Shown here in pieces: positions 54,590 through 63,992 of a DNA stretch of 64,000 nt (positions are counted from its first letter, which is position 1; every line of letters begins with the position of its first letter). The notes under the pieces are model-generated. The model saw only the letters and a program-made list of their open reading frames with translations, was not told the origin of the DNA and did no database searches. This DNA comes from Avidesulfovibrio sp964369685 (GTDB taxonomy: Bacteria; Desulfobacterota; Desulfovibrionia; Desulfovibrionales; Desulfovibrionaceae): positions 1 through 64,000 of the forward strand of contig CAYJFB010000010.1 in the NCBI GenBank assembly GCA_964369685.1, in the 5' to 3' direction. The position numbers and the translations under genes are program-made.

Positions 54590-55060
54590 TTATATGTCAA
54601 AAAAGAACAGAAGAATCATTAATGCCGCACAACCGGCAAGCACATCGTCAATCATAATGCCATAACCTGCGGGAAACCAAGATTCTGCAAGTCGAATAGG
54701 TCCCGGTTTCCAAATATCAAAAATTCGAAAAAGGACAAATGCCGCAAGCAAAACGTTCCAATTGGGTGTTTGAAACGGCAAAAGAACCAGCCAAAGCCCC
54801 ACAAGTTCATCAATGACCACTTCTTCGGGATCTTCTCGTCCAAGCAGTGTTTCTGCTTCTGTGGCAGCCTTTGCACCCAACAAAAAAAGTGCAGCCAACA
54901 AAGCAACTCGTAAAGGAATACTTAATGGCAAAAAACATAACGGAGCAAGCACAAGCGCAACAAACGTTCCGCACGTCCCCGGCATGACAGGCGAAAGACC
55001 GGCAAACCCCAAACGGCAAAAAAATAAAACACTGCTCTTTATAAACGCACTTGTCAGCAT
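54590..55060 (-). CDS. pgpA: Phosphatidylglycerophosphatase A
   Basis: A membrane phosphatase of 156 residues completing phosphatidylglycerol synthesis. LGFAGLSPVMPGTCGTFVAL near the start, DPEEVVIDELVGLW (metal-binding acidic motif) and RIFDIWKPGPIRLAE with GYGIMIDDVLAG are family hallmarks. It has four membrane helices. AAGGAT precedes the start. It converges with the hydrolase-like gene, with 22 bases between their stops. Confidence 0.93.
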   Translation of the reverse strand: MLTSAFIKSSVLFFCRLGFAGLSPVMPGTCGTFVALVLAPLCFLPLSIPLRVALLAALFLLGAKAATEAETLLGREDPEEVVIDELVGLWLVLLPFQTPNWNVLLAAFVLFRIFDIWKPGPIRLAESWFPAGYGIMIDDVLAGCAALMILLFFFDI

Positions 55061-55306
55061 AAAATATCCTTAAGAGAGAGTCTCATTGCTTAAAAAAATA
55101 CCCTTTTATCATCTGAAAGCTATTTTTTTTCAAAATGTTACAAAAAAATGCTATGCTTTTGCATCGCTCCAATAAGCGACAGGTATAGCTTTAAATAGAC
55201 AGGTATTGCCGCTATACGCATTGTTTTTGACAGCTCTGAACGCTATCAACGCAAATATTTTTTTGGAAACCATCTGAAAAACAATACCACACTCAGCGAG
55301 GTCACT

Positions 55307-55669
55307 ATGGCACATTACCCTCTGGAACTGTTTGGTTGTTTTGTCTATCATCAAGATTTGACGTATGATGATTTGCTCACCCATGAAGCAAATCTTATGG
55401 ACATGTTACAAACCAAATTGGAAGCCTTAGACGGGGTTTTTATTGATTTTGTTCAAACAGGCGATCTGCTTCAAGTACAATGTATGTTTAGCGAATTATC
55501 TACAGAAACCTTAGATAGCGTATCTTCTTCTTTAGCTCAAGCTCTTGAACATATCGCTGAAGGACGCTTTCTTTTGATCAATAAACATCTTGATCGATTG
55601 GAAATAGCAAATATGACAAAAGGTCGCGCAACATTGAAAGTCAATCTGTTAGGGGCGATATCTCAATAA
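55307..55669 (+). CDS. Conserved-looking small cytoplasmic protein, unknown
   Basis: A 120-residue product with good codon use and GAGGT before the ATG. It is acidic, without membrane helix or cysteine motif: LTYDDLLTHEANLMDMLQTK, LEHIAEGRFLLINKHLDRLE. It is transcribed alone from an AT-rich gap (55061-55306). I do not recognise a family; composition suggests a helical dimer or partner protein. Confidence 0.6.
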   Translation: MAHYPLELFGCFVYHQDLTYDDLLTHEANLMDMLQTKLEALDGVFIDFVQTGDLLQVQCMFSELSTETLDSVSSSLAQALEHIAEGRFLLINKHLDRLEIANMTKGRATLKVNLLGAISQ

Positions 55670-55751
55670 AAAAGTTTCCATTTCTGCCAACGGTCTGCCT
55701 CACGATCTTCAATATGTTATCATTGTACAAATCAGTTCGTCATTTTTGTGT

Positions 55752-55824
55752 CACGCCACACCTAGAACACGAAAAAAAGAGATTTCTCTTCCGGTCATCT
55801 TGGTCGCGTTTTAGGTATGGCGTG
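55752..55824. repeat. Long imperfect inverted repeat in the gap before the aminopeptidase
   Basis: CACGCCA-C-ACCTA (55752-55764) pairs with TAGGT-A-TGGCGTG (55812-55824), and the inner AACACG/CGCGTT extends it with one mismatch. The loop is about 30 bases. The gap 55670-55960 has no gene; this structure lies between converging genes and may be a shared 3' end. Confidence 0.5.
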
Positions 55825-55960
55825 AGAATCGGCTCTGAGGTTTTTGTCATTCAAAAACAAAATGAGAATAAGCACATATAAATACGATGAGGCAAAACAA
55901 AAGAGCAGCATGTCTGTCACTATAAAGACTATAAACAACCATTATAAAACAGATTCATAT

Positions 55961-57373
55961 TTACAAAGATTCAAAGAACGCTTGATAGGCCAATTTTGAC
56001 GCATAAAGATCCACTTTTGAAGCCAATTCAAAGGGGCTATGCATGCCAAGTAAGGCAGGCCCGCAATCAATGACGTCCATGCCGTACGCACTGAGGTATA
56101 ATGCAACCGTACCGCCGCCGCCCGCATCCACTTTACCCAATTCAGCCATCTGCCACGGAATACCGCGTTCATTCATCACACCGCGCAACCAAGCCACATA
56201 TTCAGGATGCGCATCATTGGCGCCGTATTTACCCCGCGATCCCGTAAACTTACAAAAACACGGTCCGTGTCCGATCAAAGCAGAATTTTGTTTTTCGTGC
56301 AATTCCTGCCAATCGGGATCAAGCGCACCGTGGACATCGGCAGAAATGGCCTTGGAACGCACGATGAAATCACGAAAACGAGTCGGTGTCGTGGTATTGT
56401 TGTCTGTCCATGCTTCCGCCAGATCTTTCAGACAATATTCCAAAAACGTGGATTGTGCTCCCGTCGATCCTTCCGAACCAATCTCTTCTTTATCCCATAA
56501 AATGATCGCAGCAGGCGCATGCGGTGTGTCAGCATCGAGTAAAGCTTCAACAGCGGCATAAACACAAATTCGATCATCTTGCCCGTATCCGCCAATCAAC
56601 GAACCGTCAAGACCGACAGGACGTGCCGCCCCCGCAGGAACAACCTGTAACTCGGCAGACATCAAATCTTCCTCACTGATCCCGTATTTTGCAGACAATA
56701 AATCCAACATCTGCGCTTTGATCGGCGATTCAAGCTTCTTTTTGTTTTCGTCTGCTTGTTCATCAATGTCTTCTGCTTTGGGGCGATGTCCCATAATCAG
56801 ATTGAGTTTTTCTGCTTCAAACGCATCGGCAACGGTTTTAGCTTCTTGCTTTTTTGCCAAGTGAGGCAACAAATCGGAAATCGTGAATACCGGCTCCGCA
56901 GGATCTTCTCCCAAAGTCACCACAACCCGTTCACCGCTTTCACGCACAACAACACCATGCAACGCCAAAGGACGAGCCAACCATTGATATTTATGAATAC
57001 CGCCATAATAATGTGTTTTTGCTTGACCTATTTCCACTTGTTCCAGCAATGGACGTTGTTTTAAATCCAAACGCGGCGAATCGGTGTGCGCACTGATCAA
57101 ACGAATGCCTTCTTTGAGTGGTGCAGCTCCTTTACGTGCCGCAAACAACGCTTTACCGCGACAAACACGAAACACCTTGTCACCCTGAAAATCTTCTGTA
57201 AAACCTGCTTGCCGTAACTTGTCGGCAACCGCATCAACCGTTTCTCGCTCTGTTTTGCACGCAGATAAAAACGCAATATACGCTTTGGCACAGGCGTCTA
57301 ACGCTTCTTGATGCTCAGGGCTACCATATATATTCCAAGCATTCACTGTTTTGTAGCTGTTTGATTCACTCAT
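55961..57373 (-). CDS. M18-family aminopeptidase
   Basis: A dinuclear zinc aminopeptidase of 470 residues (aspartyl/lysyl type). It has LISAHTDSPRLDLKQ (first metal His-x-Asp), YGGIHKYQWLARPLALHG, GYGQDDRICVYAAVEALL (bridging Asp), ILWDKEEIGSEGSTGAQS (catalytic Glu) and AGGGGTVALYLSAYGMDVID with LLGMHSPFELAS (last His). All metal ligands look present. It is cytoplasmic. The ATG at 57373 follows AAAGGA; the longer frame overlaps argH and is not used. It follows argH on the same strand. Confidence 0.93.
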   Translation of the reverse strand: MSESNSYKTVNAWNIYGSPEHQEALDACAKAYIAFLSACKTERETVDAVADKLRQAGFTEDFQGDKVFRVCRGKALFAARKGAAPLKEGIRLISAHTDSPRLDLKQRPLLEQVEIGQAKTHYYGGIHKYQWLARPLALHGVVVRESGERVVVTLGEDPAEPVFTISDLLPHLAKKQEAKTVADAFEAEKLNLIMGHRPKAEDIDEQADENKKKLESPIKAQMLDLLSAKYGISEEDLMSAELQVVPAGAARPVGLDGSLIGGYGQDDRICVYAAVEALLDADTPHAPAAIILWDKEEIGSEGSTGAQSTFLEYCLKDLAEAWTDNNTTTPTRFRDFIVRSKAISADVHGALDPDWQELHEKQNSALIGHGPCFCKFTGSRGKYGANDAHPEYVAWLRGVMNERGIPWQMAELGKVDAGGGGTVALYLSAYGMDVIDCGPALLGMHSPFELASKVDLYASKLAYQAFFESL

Positions 57374-57426
57374 TTGTCTGTAATCCTTTTTATGCGGACG
57401 CGATCTGTTTTTCAGAAAATTTTCGT

Positions 57427-58824
57427 CTAAGAAAATTCTATAGGAAGACTGTCCAACCATGCTTTCATTTTTATGATTTGGGTTTCAACAGCTTTGGGGC
57501 CTGTGCCTCCCGGGGCGTTTCTTCGTTCAACGGCGGCACGATAGTCGAGAATAAAAAAGACGTCTTCTTCAATATGTGCACACAAGCTTTGTAAAGTACC
57601 AAGAGACAAATCTTCCAAACCGCATTCTTGCTCTTCAGCCATGGCTACGGCTGTTCCTGTGATGTGATGCGCCTCACGAAACGGAATGCCTTTACCCACA
57701 AGATAATCTGCCAATTCAGTGGCATTCAGGTACCCCATACGCAACGCCTGTCCCATCCGTTCAGCGTCAAAACATAAGGCGTCAAGCATACCTGCCATGA
57801 TTTCAAGTGATGCGGAAACTGTAGTGTCGGTATCCAAAAAAGGTTCTTTGTCTTCTTGTAAATCGCGGTTATAGGTAAGCGGCAGACCTTTTAGAATGGT
57901 TAATAAACTCGTCAAATTGCCGTATACCCGCCCCACCTTACCGCGCATGAGTTCCGCCACATCGGGATTTTTCTTTTGCGGCATGATGGAGGAACCTGTG
58001 GCATAAGCATCGGGTAATTTTACAAAACCAAAGGCAGGGTTTGCCCAAAGAATGATCTCTTCACAAAAACGCGACAAATGCATCATCACCGTGCTTGCAC
58101 AAAATAACGCTTCCAAGACAAAATCGCGATCCGCCACAGCATCCATGCTGTTGTCAAACACGCTGTACATGTTTAACTCTGCGGCAACCGTTGCCGGATC
58201 TAACGGGTATGTTGTGCCTGCAAGCGCAGCCGCACCCAAAGGACACACTCGAACACGACGCTCCGCTTCAAGCATTCTTTCGGCATCGCGCTTAAACATC
58301 CACGCATACGCAAGCAGATGTTGTGCCAAACTGACAGGCTGAGCAGGTTGTAAATGCGTACAGCCCGGAAATAAAAACTCTTGATGACTTTCCGCTTTAA
58401 GCATAAAACAACGCGCCAAAGAAACAGCAAGACGATGCCACTCCAAAAGCCGATCCGAAACAAATAAACGAAAATCCAAAGCAACTTGATCGTTACGGCT
58501 TCGCCCTGTATGCAGTTTTTTGCCCACATCACCGACCAAGGTCGTGAGTCGGCTTTCAATATTCATGTGAACGTCTTCAAGTTCGCGTTTCCATTGAAAA
58601 ATACTGCCTTCTATTTCTGCTTTGACGGTATCAAGCCCTTCACGCAAGGTAGCGGCTTCGGCTTCTGTCAATATGCCTTGCTTTGCCAACATGGCCGCGT
58701 GCGCTTTAGAACCGGCGATGTCCTGTGCGTATAAAGCCGAATCATAGGAAACAGATTCTGTATACGCTTCTACTTCCGTCGCCGTGCCTTGACGAAAACG
58801 TCCGCCCCAAAGTTTGGTTTTCAT
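57427..58824 (-). CDS. argH: Argininosuccinate lyase
   Basis: The last step of arginine synthesis, splitting argininosuccinate to arginine and fumarate. A 465-residue member of the fumarase/aspartase superfamily with TKLWGGRFRQGTATEVEAYT, HTGRSRNDQVALDFRLF and the signature GSSIMPQKKNPDVAELMRGK. The start follows GAGGAGAAG. Usually argH lies right beside argG; here a CNNM gene stands between them. Confidence 0.97.
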   Translation of the reverse strand: MKTKLWGGRFRQGTATEVEAYTESVSYDSALYAQDIAGSKAHAAMLAKQGILTEAEAATLREGLDTVKAEIEGSIFQWKRELEDVHMNIESRLTTLVGDVGKKLHTGRSRNDQVALDFRLFVSDRLLEWHRLAVSLARCFMLKAESHQEFLFPGCTHLQPAQPVSLAQHLLAYAWMFKRDAERMLEAERRVRVCPLGAAALAGTTYPLDPATVAAELNMYSVFDNSMDAVADRDFVLEALFCASTVMMHLSRFCEEIILWANPAFGFVKLPDAYATGSSIMPQKKNPDVAELMRGKVGRVYGNLTSLLTILKGLPLTYNRDLQEDKEPFLDTDTTVSASLEIMAGMLDALCFDAERMGQALRMGYLNATELADYLVGKGIPFREAHHITGTAVAMAEEQECGLEDLSLGTLQSLCAHIEEDVFFILDYRAAVERRNAPGGTGPKAVETQIIKMKAWLDSLPIEFS

Positions 58825-58949
58825 ATCTTCTCCTCATGGGAATGACCTCTGGTATCACGCTGTACCGTGAACGCTGTCACAGAGAATCTTTTATGCAAAA
58901 AAACTGCAATACACAGGTATATCTCAACAATATCTTTTGCTTGACTTTT

Positions 58950-60266
58950 TCAATCTTGTTGAGCCTTTTTGACTTGTACAACGGCTGAAAGAAGCATGCC
59001 CCCTTTGATATTGTCTGCTCGAATATATAACTCATCCGTTTCTACTTCTATCGATGTGCCATCATAAGGGATAGAGCCATATAAACCAAAAACATAACCG
59101 GAAAAAGTATAGTATTCGTCTTTGGGAAGTGTTATATTCAGTGTTTGCTCTACAGACTCTAGAGAGGCACTGCCTTTGATTCGCCATCCATCATTAATAG
59201 ATTGTATTTCTGCCATTTTTGTATCAATTATTTCATCATCAATATCACCAACAAGTTCTTCAAGTAAATCATTGATGGTTACAATACCGACGGTTCCTCC
59301 GTATTCATCAATAACAACCGCAAGCTTTTGCTTATTTTGTTTCATCTGTTTAAAAACGACATCGGCATGAAGGTTTTCAAGAACATAATACGCAGGTTTT
59401 ACAATCGTGTTGAGTACGTTTTCTTTTGATTTATCCGACAAGCAAAAATAATCTCTGGATTTTATCACACCGATAACATTATCAATTTCATTGTCACAGA
59501 GCAGGTAACGTGCGTGTTGTGTTTTGGAAATGCTTGCTTCCCATTCTTGTGGCGAATCAGAAAGCCAAAGCACATCAACTTGTGTTCTGTGTGTTGCCAC
59601 TTTTGATATATAGATATCATCAAAATCAAAAACATTCTGGATAATATCTTTTTCATCGGCGTCGATAATGCCTTTTTGTATGCCTGCATCCAGCATCATA
59701 AGAATTTCTTCTTCGCTGAGATGGCTTTCATCGGAATGCGGATTGATGCCCAACAAGCGCAACACACCGTTGGTTGATTTTGTAAGCAACCACACAAGCG
59801 GAGAAGTTGTCTTGGCAACAAACGAAATTAACGACGCAAGGGCAAGGGCAAGCGGTTGTGCTTTTTTCATGGCAATGCGTTTCGGTACCAGCTCACCAAA
59901 AACCAACGTCACATAAGACAGCAATACCGTAATGATGATAACCGAAATTGCATCAAGAATCCTGACATCAGCCTCAATACCTAAATGGATAAACATTTGT
60001 ACAAAGGCATCTGAAAAATTGTCTGCCGCAAAAGCACTCGCCAAAAATCCCGAAAAGGTTATTGCCACTTGTATTGTTGCAAGAAACTTTGCAGGTTGTT
60101 CCGTCAATTTAACGAGTTGGATAGCTCTTTTGTCTCCATTGCTTGCGAGTTTTGCAATTTTATGCTCATTCATTGAAATGACGGCTATTTCAGCACAAGC
60201 AAAAAGCGCGTTACTGATAATGAGGAATAATTGCAAACCCAATTGCCACAAAATTTGAGCATCCAT
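58950..60266 (-). CDS. CNNM / CBS / CorC_HlyC-domain membrane protein
   Basis: A 438-residue protein. The N-terminal CNNM domain (about residues 1-185) has four hydrophobic segments (LQLFLIISNALFACAEIAV, SVIIITVLLSYVTLVFGELV). Two CBS motifs follow (about 205-330; VVIDEYGGTVGIVTINDLL), then a C-terminal CorC_HlyC transporter-associated domain (about 345-430). Relatives export Mg or other divalent cations; the name hemolysin is historical. The gene looks more AT-rich than argG and argH, between which it sits. The ribosome site is weak (AAGG, 11 bases away). Confidence 0.9.
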   Translation of the reverse strand: MDAQILWQLGLQLFLIISNALFACAEIAVISMNEHKIAKLASNGDKRAIQLVKLTEQPAKFLATIQVAITFSGFLASAFAADNFSDAFVQMFIHLGIEADVRILDAISVIIITVLLSYVTLVFGELVPKRIAMKKAQPLALALASLISFVAKTTSPLVWLLTKSTNGVLRLLGINPHSDESHLSEEEILMMLDAGIQKGIIDADEKDIIQNVFDFDDIYISKVATHRTQVDVLWLSDSPQEWEASISKTQHARYLLCDNEIDNVIGVIKSRDYFCLSDKSKENVLNTIVKPAYYVLENLHADVVFKQMKQNKQKLAVVIDEYGGTVGIVTINDLLEELVGDIDDEIIDTKMAEIQSINDGWRIKGSASLESVEQTLNITLPKDEYYTFSGYVFGLYGSIPYDGTSIEVETDELYIRADNIKGGMLLSAVVQVKKAQQD

Positions 60267-60328
60267 AACAAAAAACCTTGTTTTTTTTTTTGCTTATTTG
60301 ATAAAAAAATCCCAGAGGATTTTGAGCA

Positions 60329-60390
60329 CACCCAAATCGCAATGGCATGTACCCAGTGTGAGTACAAAACCATTTATTGCGATTTGGGTG
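60329..60390. repeat. Perfect 15-bp inverted repeat between argG and the CNNM gene
   Basis: CACCCAAATCGCAAT (60329-60343) and ATTGCGATTTGGGTG (60376-60390) are exact complements; inside lies a smaller GTAC-N9-GTAC pair. As RNA it would form a long two-part hairpin downstream of argG. Confidence 0.8.
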
Positions 60391-60406
60391 CATGGTCGAA
60401 AGAGGT

Positions 60407-60440
60407 CTGAGGGAAGCAATGCTCCCTCTCAGAAAAAAAG
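60407..60440 (-). repeat. Intergenic element C: T-run plus CTGAGAGGGAGC hairpin
   Basis: On the minus strand a run of seven T is followed by CTGAGAGGGAGC, a short loop, and GCTTCCCTCAG with ACCTC after it. It lies 26 bases after argG. The order and arms match element A after ftsZ, so these appear to be copies of one family of intergenic element. Confidence 0.65.
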
Positions 60441-60465
60441 ACAATGAAAACGAAAACAATCGAAT

Positions 60466-61671
60466 TTAACGCATGCGTTTGTAGCCCAAAACACGCAGAG
60501 AATTCAAACGAATAAAGCCTGCAGCGTCGTGGTGATCGTAGGTGCCGCACTCTTCAAAGGAAGCCAAATCATGGCAATAAAGTGTGTAAGGCGAAGAACG
60601 TCCCACAGGCCATGCAGTACCTTTGTAAAGCTTCAAGCGGACTTCACCCGATACACGTTCTTGCGCTTTGTCCATAAAAGCTTGCATGGCTTCACGTTCT
60701 GGCGAAAACCAAAATCCGTTATAAATGGCGTCGGCATAGGCAGGCATGATGGTGTCTCTCACACGCATGGTTTGTCGATCAAGGCAGATGCCTTCCAAGT
60801 CTTGGTGCGCCACATAAATGATTGTACCGCCCGGTGTTTCATACACACCATGTGACTTGATGCCGACATAACGATTTTCAACCATGTCAACACGTCCGAT
60901 ACCGTGTTTACCGCCAAGTTCGTTCAATTTTGCCAGAAGTTGAGCAGGAGTCATGCGCACGTCGTTGAGTGCCACGGGATTTCCATGTTCAAATTCCAAA
61001 GTGATATATTCCGGTTCATTGGGAGCGTCTTCAACAGGTACCGCCATCACATGAGAACCCACATCGGGTTCATTCCACGGATCTTCCAGTTCACCGCCTT
61101 CAAAACTGCAATGCAGGGCATTTCTGTCCATGCTGTAGTGTTTATTTTTTGAATTGACCTCAATGCCGTGTTCTGTAGCAAAGGCATTCAACGCGGTGCG
61201 TGAAAGCAAATCCCATTCTCTCCAAGGAGCAATCACACGCAGATCGGGAGCCAAGGCCGCCGCAGACAATTCAAAACGCACTTGGTCATTGCCTTTGCCC
61301 GTGGCACCGTGCGCCAAGGCGTCTGCGCCTTCGGCACGAGCAATTTCTACAAGACGCTTGGTGATGAGCGGACGAGCAACAGACGTGCCAAGAAGATAAC
61401 GCCCTTCGTATAAACCGCCGGAACGCAACATGGGAAAAACATAATCACGGGCAAAATCTTCACGTAAATCTTCCACATACGCCTTTATAGCACCCGTTTT
61501 TAACGCCTTTTCATCAACGCCGTGCAAATCGTCTTCCTGACCCAAGTCGGCTGTCATGGTGATCACTTCACAACCATATGTCACCATTAACCATTTTAAA
61601 ATCACCGAAGTGTCCAAACCGCCGGAATACGCAAGGATCACTTTTTTAATTTGTTTATTCTGTTCCGCCAT
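60466..61671 (-). CDS. argG: Argininosuccinate synthase
   Basis: Joins citrulline and aspartate with ATP. A 401-residue N-type ATP pyrophosphatase with VILAYSGGLDTSVILKWL near the start, GATGKGNDQVRFE, and SPYTLYCHDLASFE in the C-terminal region. AAGGAG precedes the ATG. It is the first of a minus-strand series argG, CNNM gene, argH, aminopeptidase. Confidence 0.97.
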   Translation of the reverse strand: MAEQNKQIKKVILAYSGGLDTSVILKWLMVTYGCEVITMTADLGQEDDLHGVDEKALKTGAIKAYVEDLREDFARDYVFPMLRSGGLYEGRYLLGTSVARPLITKRLVEIARAEGADALAHGATGKGNDQVRFELSAAALAPDLRVIAPWREWDLLSRTALNAFATEHGIEVNSKNKHYSMDRNALHCSFEGGELEDPWNEPDVGSHVMAVPVEDAPNEPEYITLEFEHGNPVALNDVRMTPAQLLAKLNELGGKHGIGRVDMVENRYVGIKSHGVYETPGGTIIYVAHQDLEGICLDRQTMRVRDTIMPAYADAIYNGFWFSPEREAMQAFMDKAQERVSGEVRLKLYKGTAWPVGRSSPYTLYCHDLASFEECGTYDHHDAAGFIRLNSLRVLGYKRMR

Positions 61672-62010
61672 AGCAACATCTGCTCCTTCACAATGCTTGC
61701 AGTTTTACTGCATGAATATATTCCATAAAACCTGTAACGATACCAAGAAAAACGCTGTATGCAACATAACGCCGTCACTGCTGAAAGTCAAACAAACACC
61801 ACGGAAAACAACAAAAAAACACACCGTTATCTCAAAAACATCACATCAAAATGCGAGACCGATACGACAGCCCTCTTTGCTCTTCACAAGCGACGCATTC
61901 TGGGCTATTCTGATTAAGAAAGAACAACAACGCACAATATCATCTATACACTGTTTACAGAAAATCCTTTTTTCTCAAACAGTTTGTGTTTTCAATATAA
62001 GGAACACCTG
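61672..62010. other. 340-bp divergent promoter region of argG and pyrR
   Basis: There is no gene here. It carries the leaders of leftward argG and rightward pyrR. A 15-bp palindrome TGCAGTTTTACTGCA at 61698-61712, 27 bases before the argG start, could be an operator or a small leader hairpin. GAATATATTC lies beside it but does not fit the ArgR box spacing. Confidence 0.45.
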
Positions 62011-62568
62011 ATGAAAACAACAGTATTACTTCAAAAAGATGAAATAGAACATACCCTTGAACGTCTTACCAATCAGATTGTTGAGCGTCGCGGTTCTTGT
62101 GACGATCTTGTGTTGTTGGGTATTCGTCGCCGCGGTGCCGATCTTGCCGCACGTCTGGCACGTTTGCTGACAACCAGACTCGATCCAAAACAGCAACGTC
62201 CTCTGCCACAATACGCGCTGGATATCAATCTCTATCGTGATGACTGGACAAGCAAACACAACACACCTGTGATCGGCACGTCTTTTATTCCCGAATCGTT
62301 GGACGACAAAAACGTGTTGCTTGTAGACGACGTGCTCTTTACGGGGCGAACGATTCGGGCGGCTTTGGAAGCCATCATGGATTACGGACGCCCCCGCCGT
62401 GTGGAGTTATTGGTTTTGGTTGATCGCGGACATCGAGAATTACCGATTCATGCAGACTATGTGGGGCTTGAAGTCACCTCTTCACGTTCGGAACTCGTGA
62501 ACGTTTTCTTGACAGAACAAGATGACAAAGACGAAGTCCTTTTAATGACAAACGATGAGAGACTTTAA
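62011..62568 (+). CDS. pyrR: PyrR-type uracil phosphoribosyltransferase / pyr regulator
   Basis: A 185-residue type I phosphoribosyltransferase. The PRPP-binding motif reads NVLLVDDVLFTGRTIRAALE, preceded by LGIRRRGADLAARLARLL and followed by ELVVLVDRGHRELP-like text, all PyrR features. In Gram-positives PyrR attenuates pyr mRNA; in deltaproteobacteria it may act mainly as an enzyme. The ATG follows AAGGAA. No pyrimidine genes are adjacent. Confidence 0.9.
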   Translation: MKTTVLLQKDEIEHTLERLTNQIVERRGSCDDLVLLGIRRRGADLAARLARLLTTRLDPKQQRPLPQYALDINLYRDDWTSKHNTPVIGTSFIPESLDDKNVLLVDDVLFTGRTIRAALEAIMDYGRPRRVELLVLVDRGHRELPIHADYVGLEVTSSRSELVNVFLTEQDDKDEVLLMTNDERL

Positions 62569-62622
62569 CGGACGTTTTTTGAACACCAACGTTCACAGAA
62601 AAAACACCAATCCTGAAACCTT

Positions 62623-63096
62623 CTAATGGTGATACGGCATGTTGCGCAACAGCGATTCCGCACGATACAGTTGTTCAAACAACACAACTCTCGCCAATTC
62701 ATGGGGCAGTGTTAAGGCGCCAAAAGCCATAGTGCTGTGTGCGGCGGCACGAACAGATTCGTCAAGACCAAACGCGCCGCCAAGAATAAAACACGGTGTG
62801 CGATTGGCGTTTTCAGAAAGTCTTTCAAGAAAACGCGCAAAATCGGGCGATGTATAGGTTTTTCCGCGTTCATCCAAACAGATCGGCAGATCTTTTGGCG
62901 TGAGGGCTGCCAAAATGGCGCGACTTTCTATTGAACGGCGTTCTTCCGAAGTTCGTGCGGGATCGGCATCTTTGATCACCGTTTCTTCAAGAGTACGCCA
63001 ACGAACAATCCTGTTGCGATAGTGTGCGGCAGCCTCTTTCCAAAACGGTGTCCGTAAACGACCGACAGCAATAATACGAAGTGGTTTGAGTGTCAT
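62623..63096 (-). CDS. rlmH: 23S rRNA (pseudouridine1915-N3)-methyltransferase RlmH
   Basis: A SPOUT methyltransferase of 157 residues acting on helix 69 of 23S rRNA in the 70S ribosome. PLRIIAVGRLRTPFWKEAAA at the start, FILGGAFGLDESVRAAA (SAM-binding knot) and ALTLPHELARVVLFEQLYRA with a C-terminal YHH are typical. It converges with pyrR and diverges from the tsaC-like gene. Confidence 0.95.
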   Translation of the reverse strand: MTLKPLRIIAVGRLRTPFWKEAAAHYRNRIVRWRTLEETVIKDADPARTSEERRSIESRAILAALTPKDLPICLDERGKTYTSPDFARFLERLSENANRTPCFILGGAFGLDESVRAAAHSTMAFGALTLPHELARVVLFEQLYRAESLLRNMPYHH

Positions 63097-63239
63097 GCGT
63101 TTGATTTTTTTTTAAAGATGAAAAAAGAATGCCTCAAAAGGCACAGCTTAGACCTGATTGCTCCTATCAGGTCAAGATGCTAAAAACAAGCCCTGTCGAA
63201 AAGGGATTCCCAAAAGTGATACACAAACCGGAGGCGGTC

Positions 63240-63896
63240 ATGAATACAGCAACTGAAACAACAAATACCACGTTGACGCTTGAGCAAGCTATCGCACTCA
63301 TGAAAGCCTCGTCACCTGTGATCTTTCCGACGGAAACGTTTTTCGGTTTAGGAAGTCGTGCGTTTGATCCCGATGCCTCGGCACGGGTTTTTCGCGCCAA
63401 ACATCGAGCGACTGTGCGTCCTTTACCGATTATTTTAGGAGATTGGAACCAGTTGGATTTGGTTGCAAAAGTTCCCGATGAAGTCCTTCCGCTGTTGGAA
63501 CAATTTTGGCCCGGGCCGCTTTCTGTTATCTTACCTGCACGATTGCGTGTTCCGGAAGTGCTGACAGGAGGAACAGGACGTGTTGCCTTGCGCTTGTCAT
63601 CACACCCTGTGGCTCAAGCATTGGCGCTTGGCGTTGGGGAACCCATCACTGCAAGCAGTGCCAATATCAGCGGAAACGCCGCAGTGACACGTATTGACGA
63701 ACTCGATTGCGAACTGGTTCAACGCGTGGCAGGTATTGTGGACGGTCATCCTCAACCGACAGGCGGTTTGCCTTCTACTTTGGTGGAGATGAACGAAGAG
63801 TGCAAACTCATTTTACGCCGCGCAGGCGCTATTTCAACAGACACGCTCAAAAAGGCAGGATTTACCTTGCTTGAAGAACCGGACATGTTTTGTTAG
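63240..63896 (+). CDS. tsaC: Threonylcarbamoyl-AMP synthase, TsaC/YrdC family
   Basis: Makes threonylcarbamoyl-AMP for t6A modification of tRNAs. A 218-residue YrdC-fold protein with PVIFPTETFFGLGSRAFDPD, FRAKHRATVRPLPIILGD, FWPGPLSVILPA, GRVALRLSSHPVAQAL and ITASSANISGNAAVT. The ATG at 63240 has GGAGG 6 bases upstream; the frame further up is leader. It lacks the extra SUA5 domain. Confidence 0.94.
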   Translation: MNTATETTNTTLTLEQAIALMKASSPVIFPTETFFGLGSRAFDPDASARVFRAKHRATVRPLPIILGDWNQLDLVAKVPDEVLPLLEQFWPGPLSVILPARLRVPEVLTGGTGRVALRLSSHPVAQALALGVGEPITASSANISGNAAVTRIDELDCELVQRVAGIVDGHPQPTGGLPSTLVEMNEECKLILRRAGAISTDTLKKAGFTLLEEPDMFC

Positions 63897-63942
63897 AACA
63901 TGCTCACATAAACATTTTTTGTTTTTCTCTTCGTCAGACCTT

Positions 63943-63992
63943 ATGGGCTTTTTGATCGTGTGTGCCTGTATACGCACACTCAAAAAGCCCAT
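63943..63992. terminator. Long hairpin after the tsaC-like gene
   Basis: ATGGGCTTTTTGA (63943-63955) and TCAAAAAGCCCAT (63980-63992) pair perfectly over 13 bp; inside, GTGTGTGC and GCACAC extend the stem. It starts 46 bases after the stop. It is the probable 3' end of this gene and perhaps of a converging gene beyond the window. Confidence 0.75.

Noticed and set aside
61698..61725. ArgR box upstream of argG
   Set aside because: GAATATATTC has a 2-base centre instead of the 4 bases of an ARG box half-site pair, and no second box is present.
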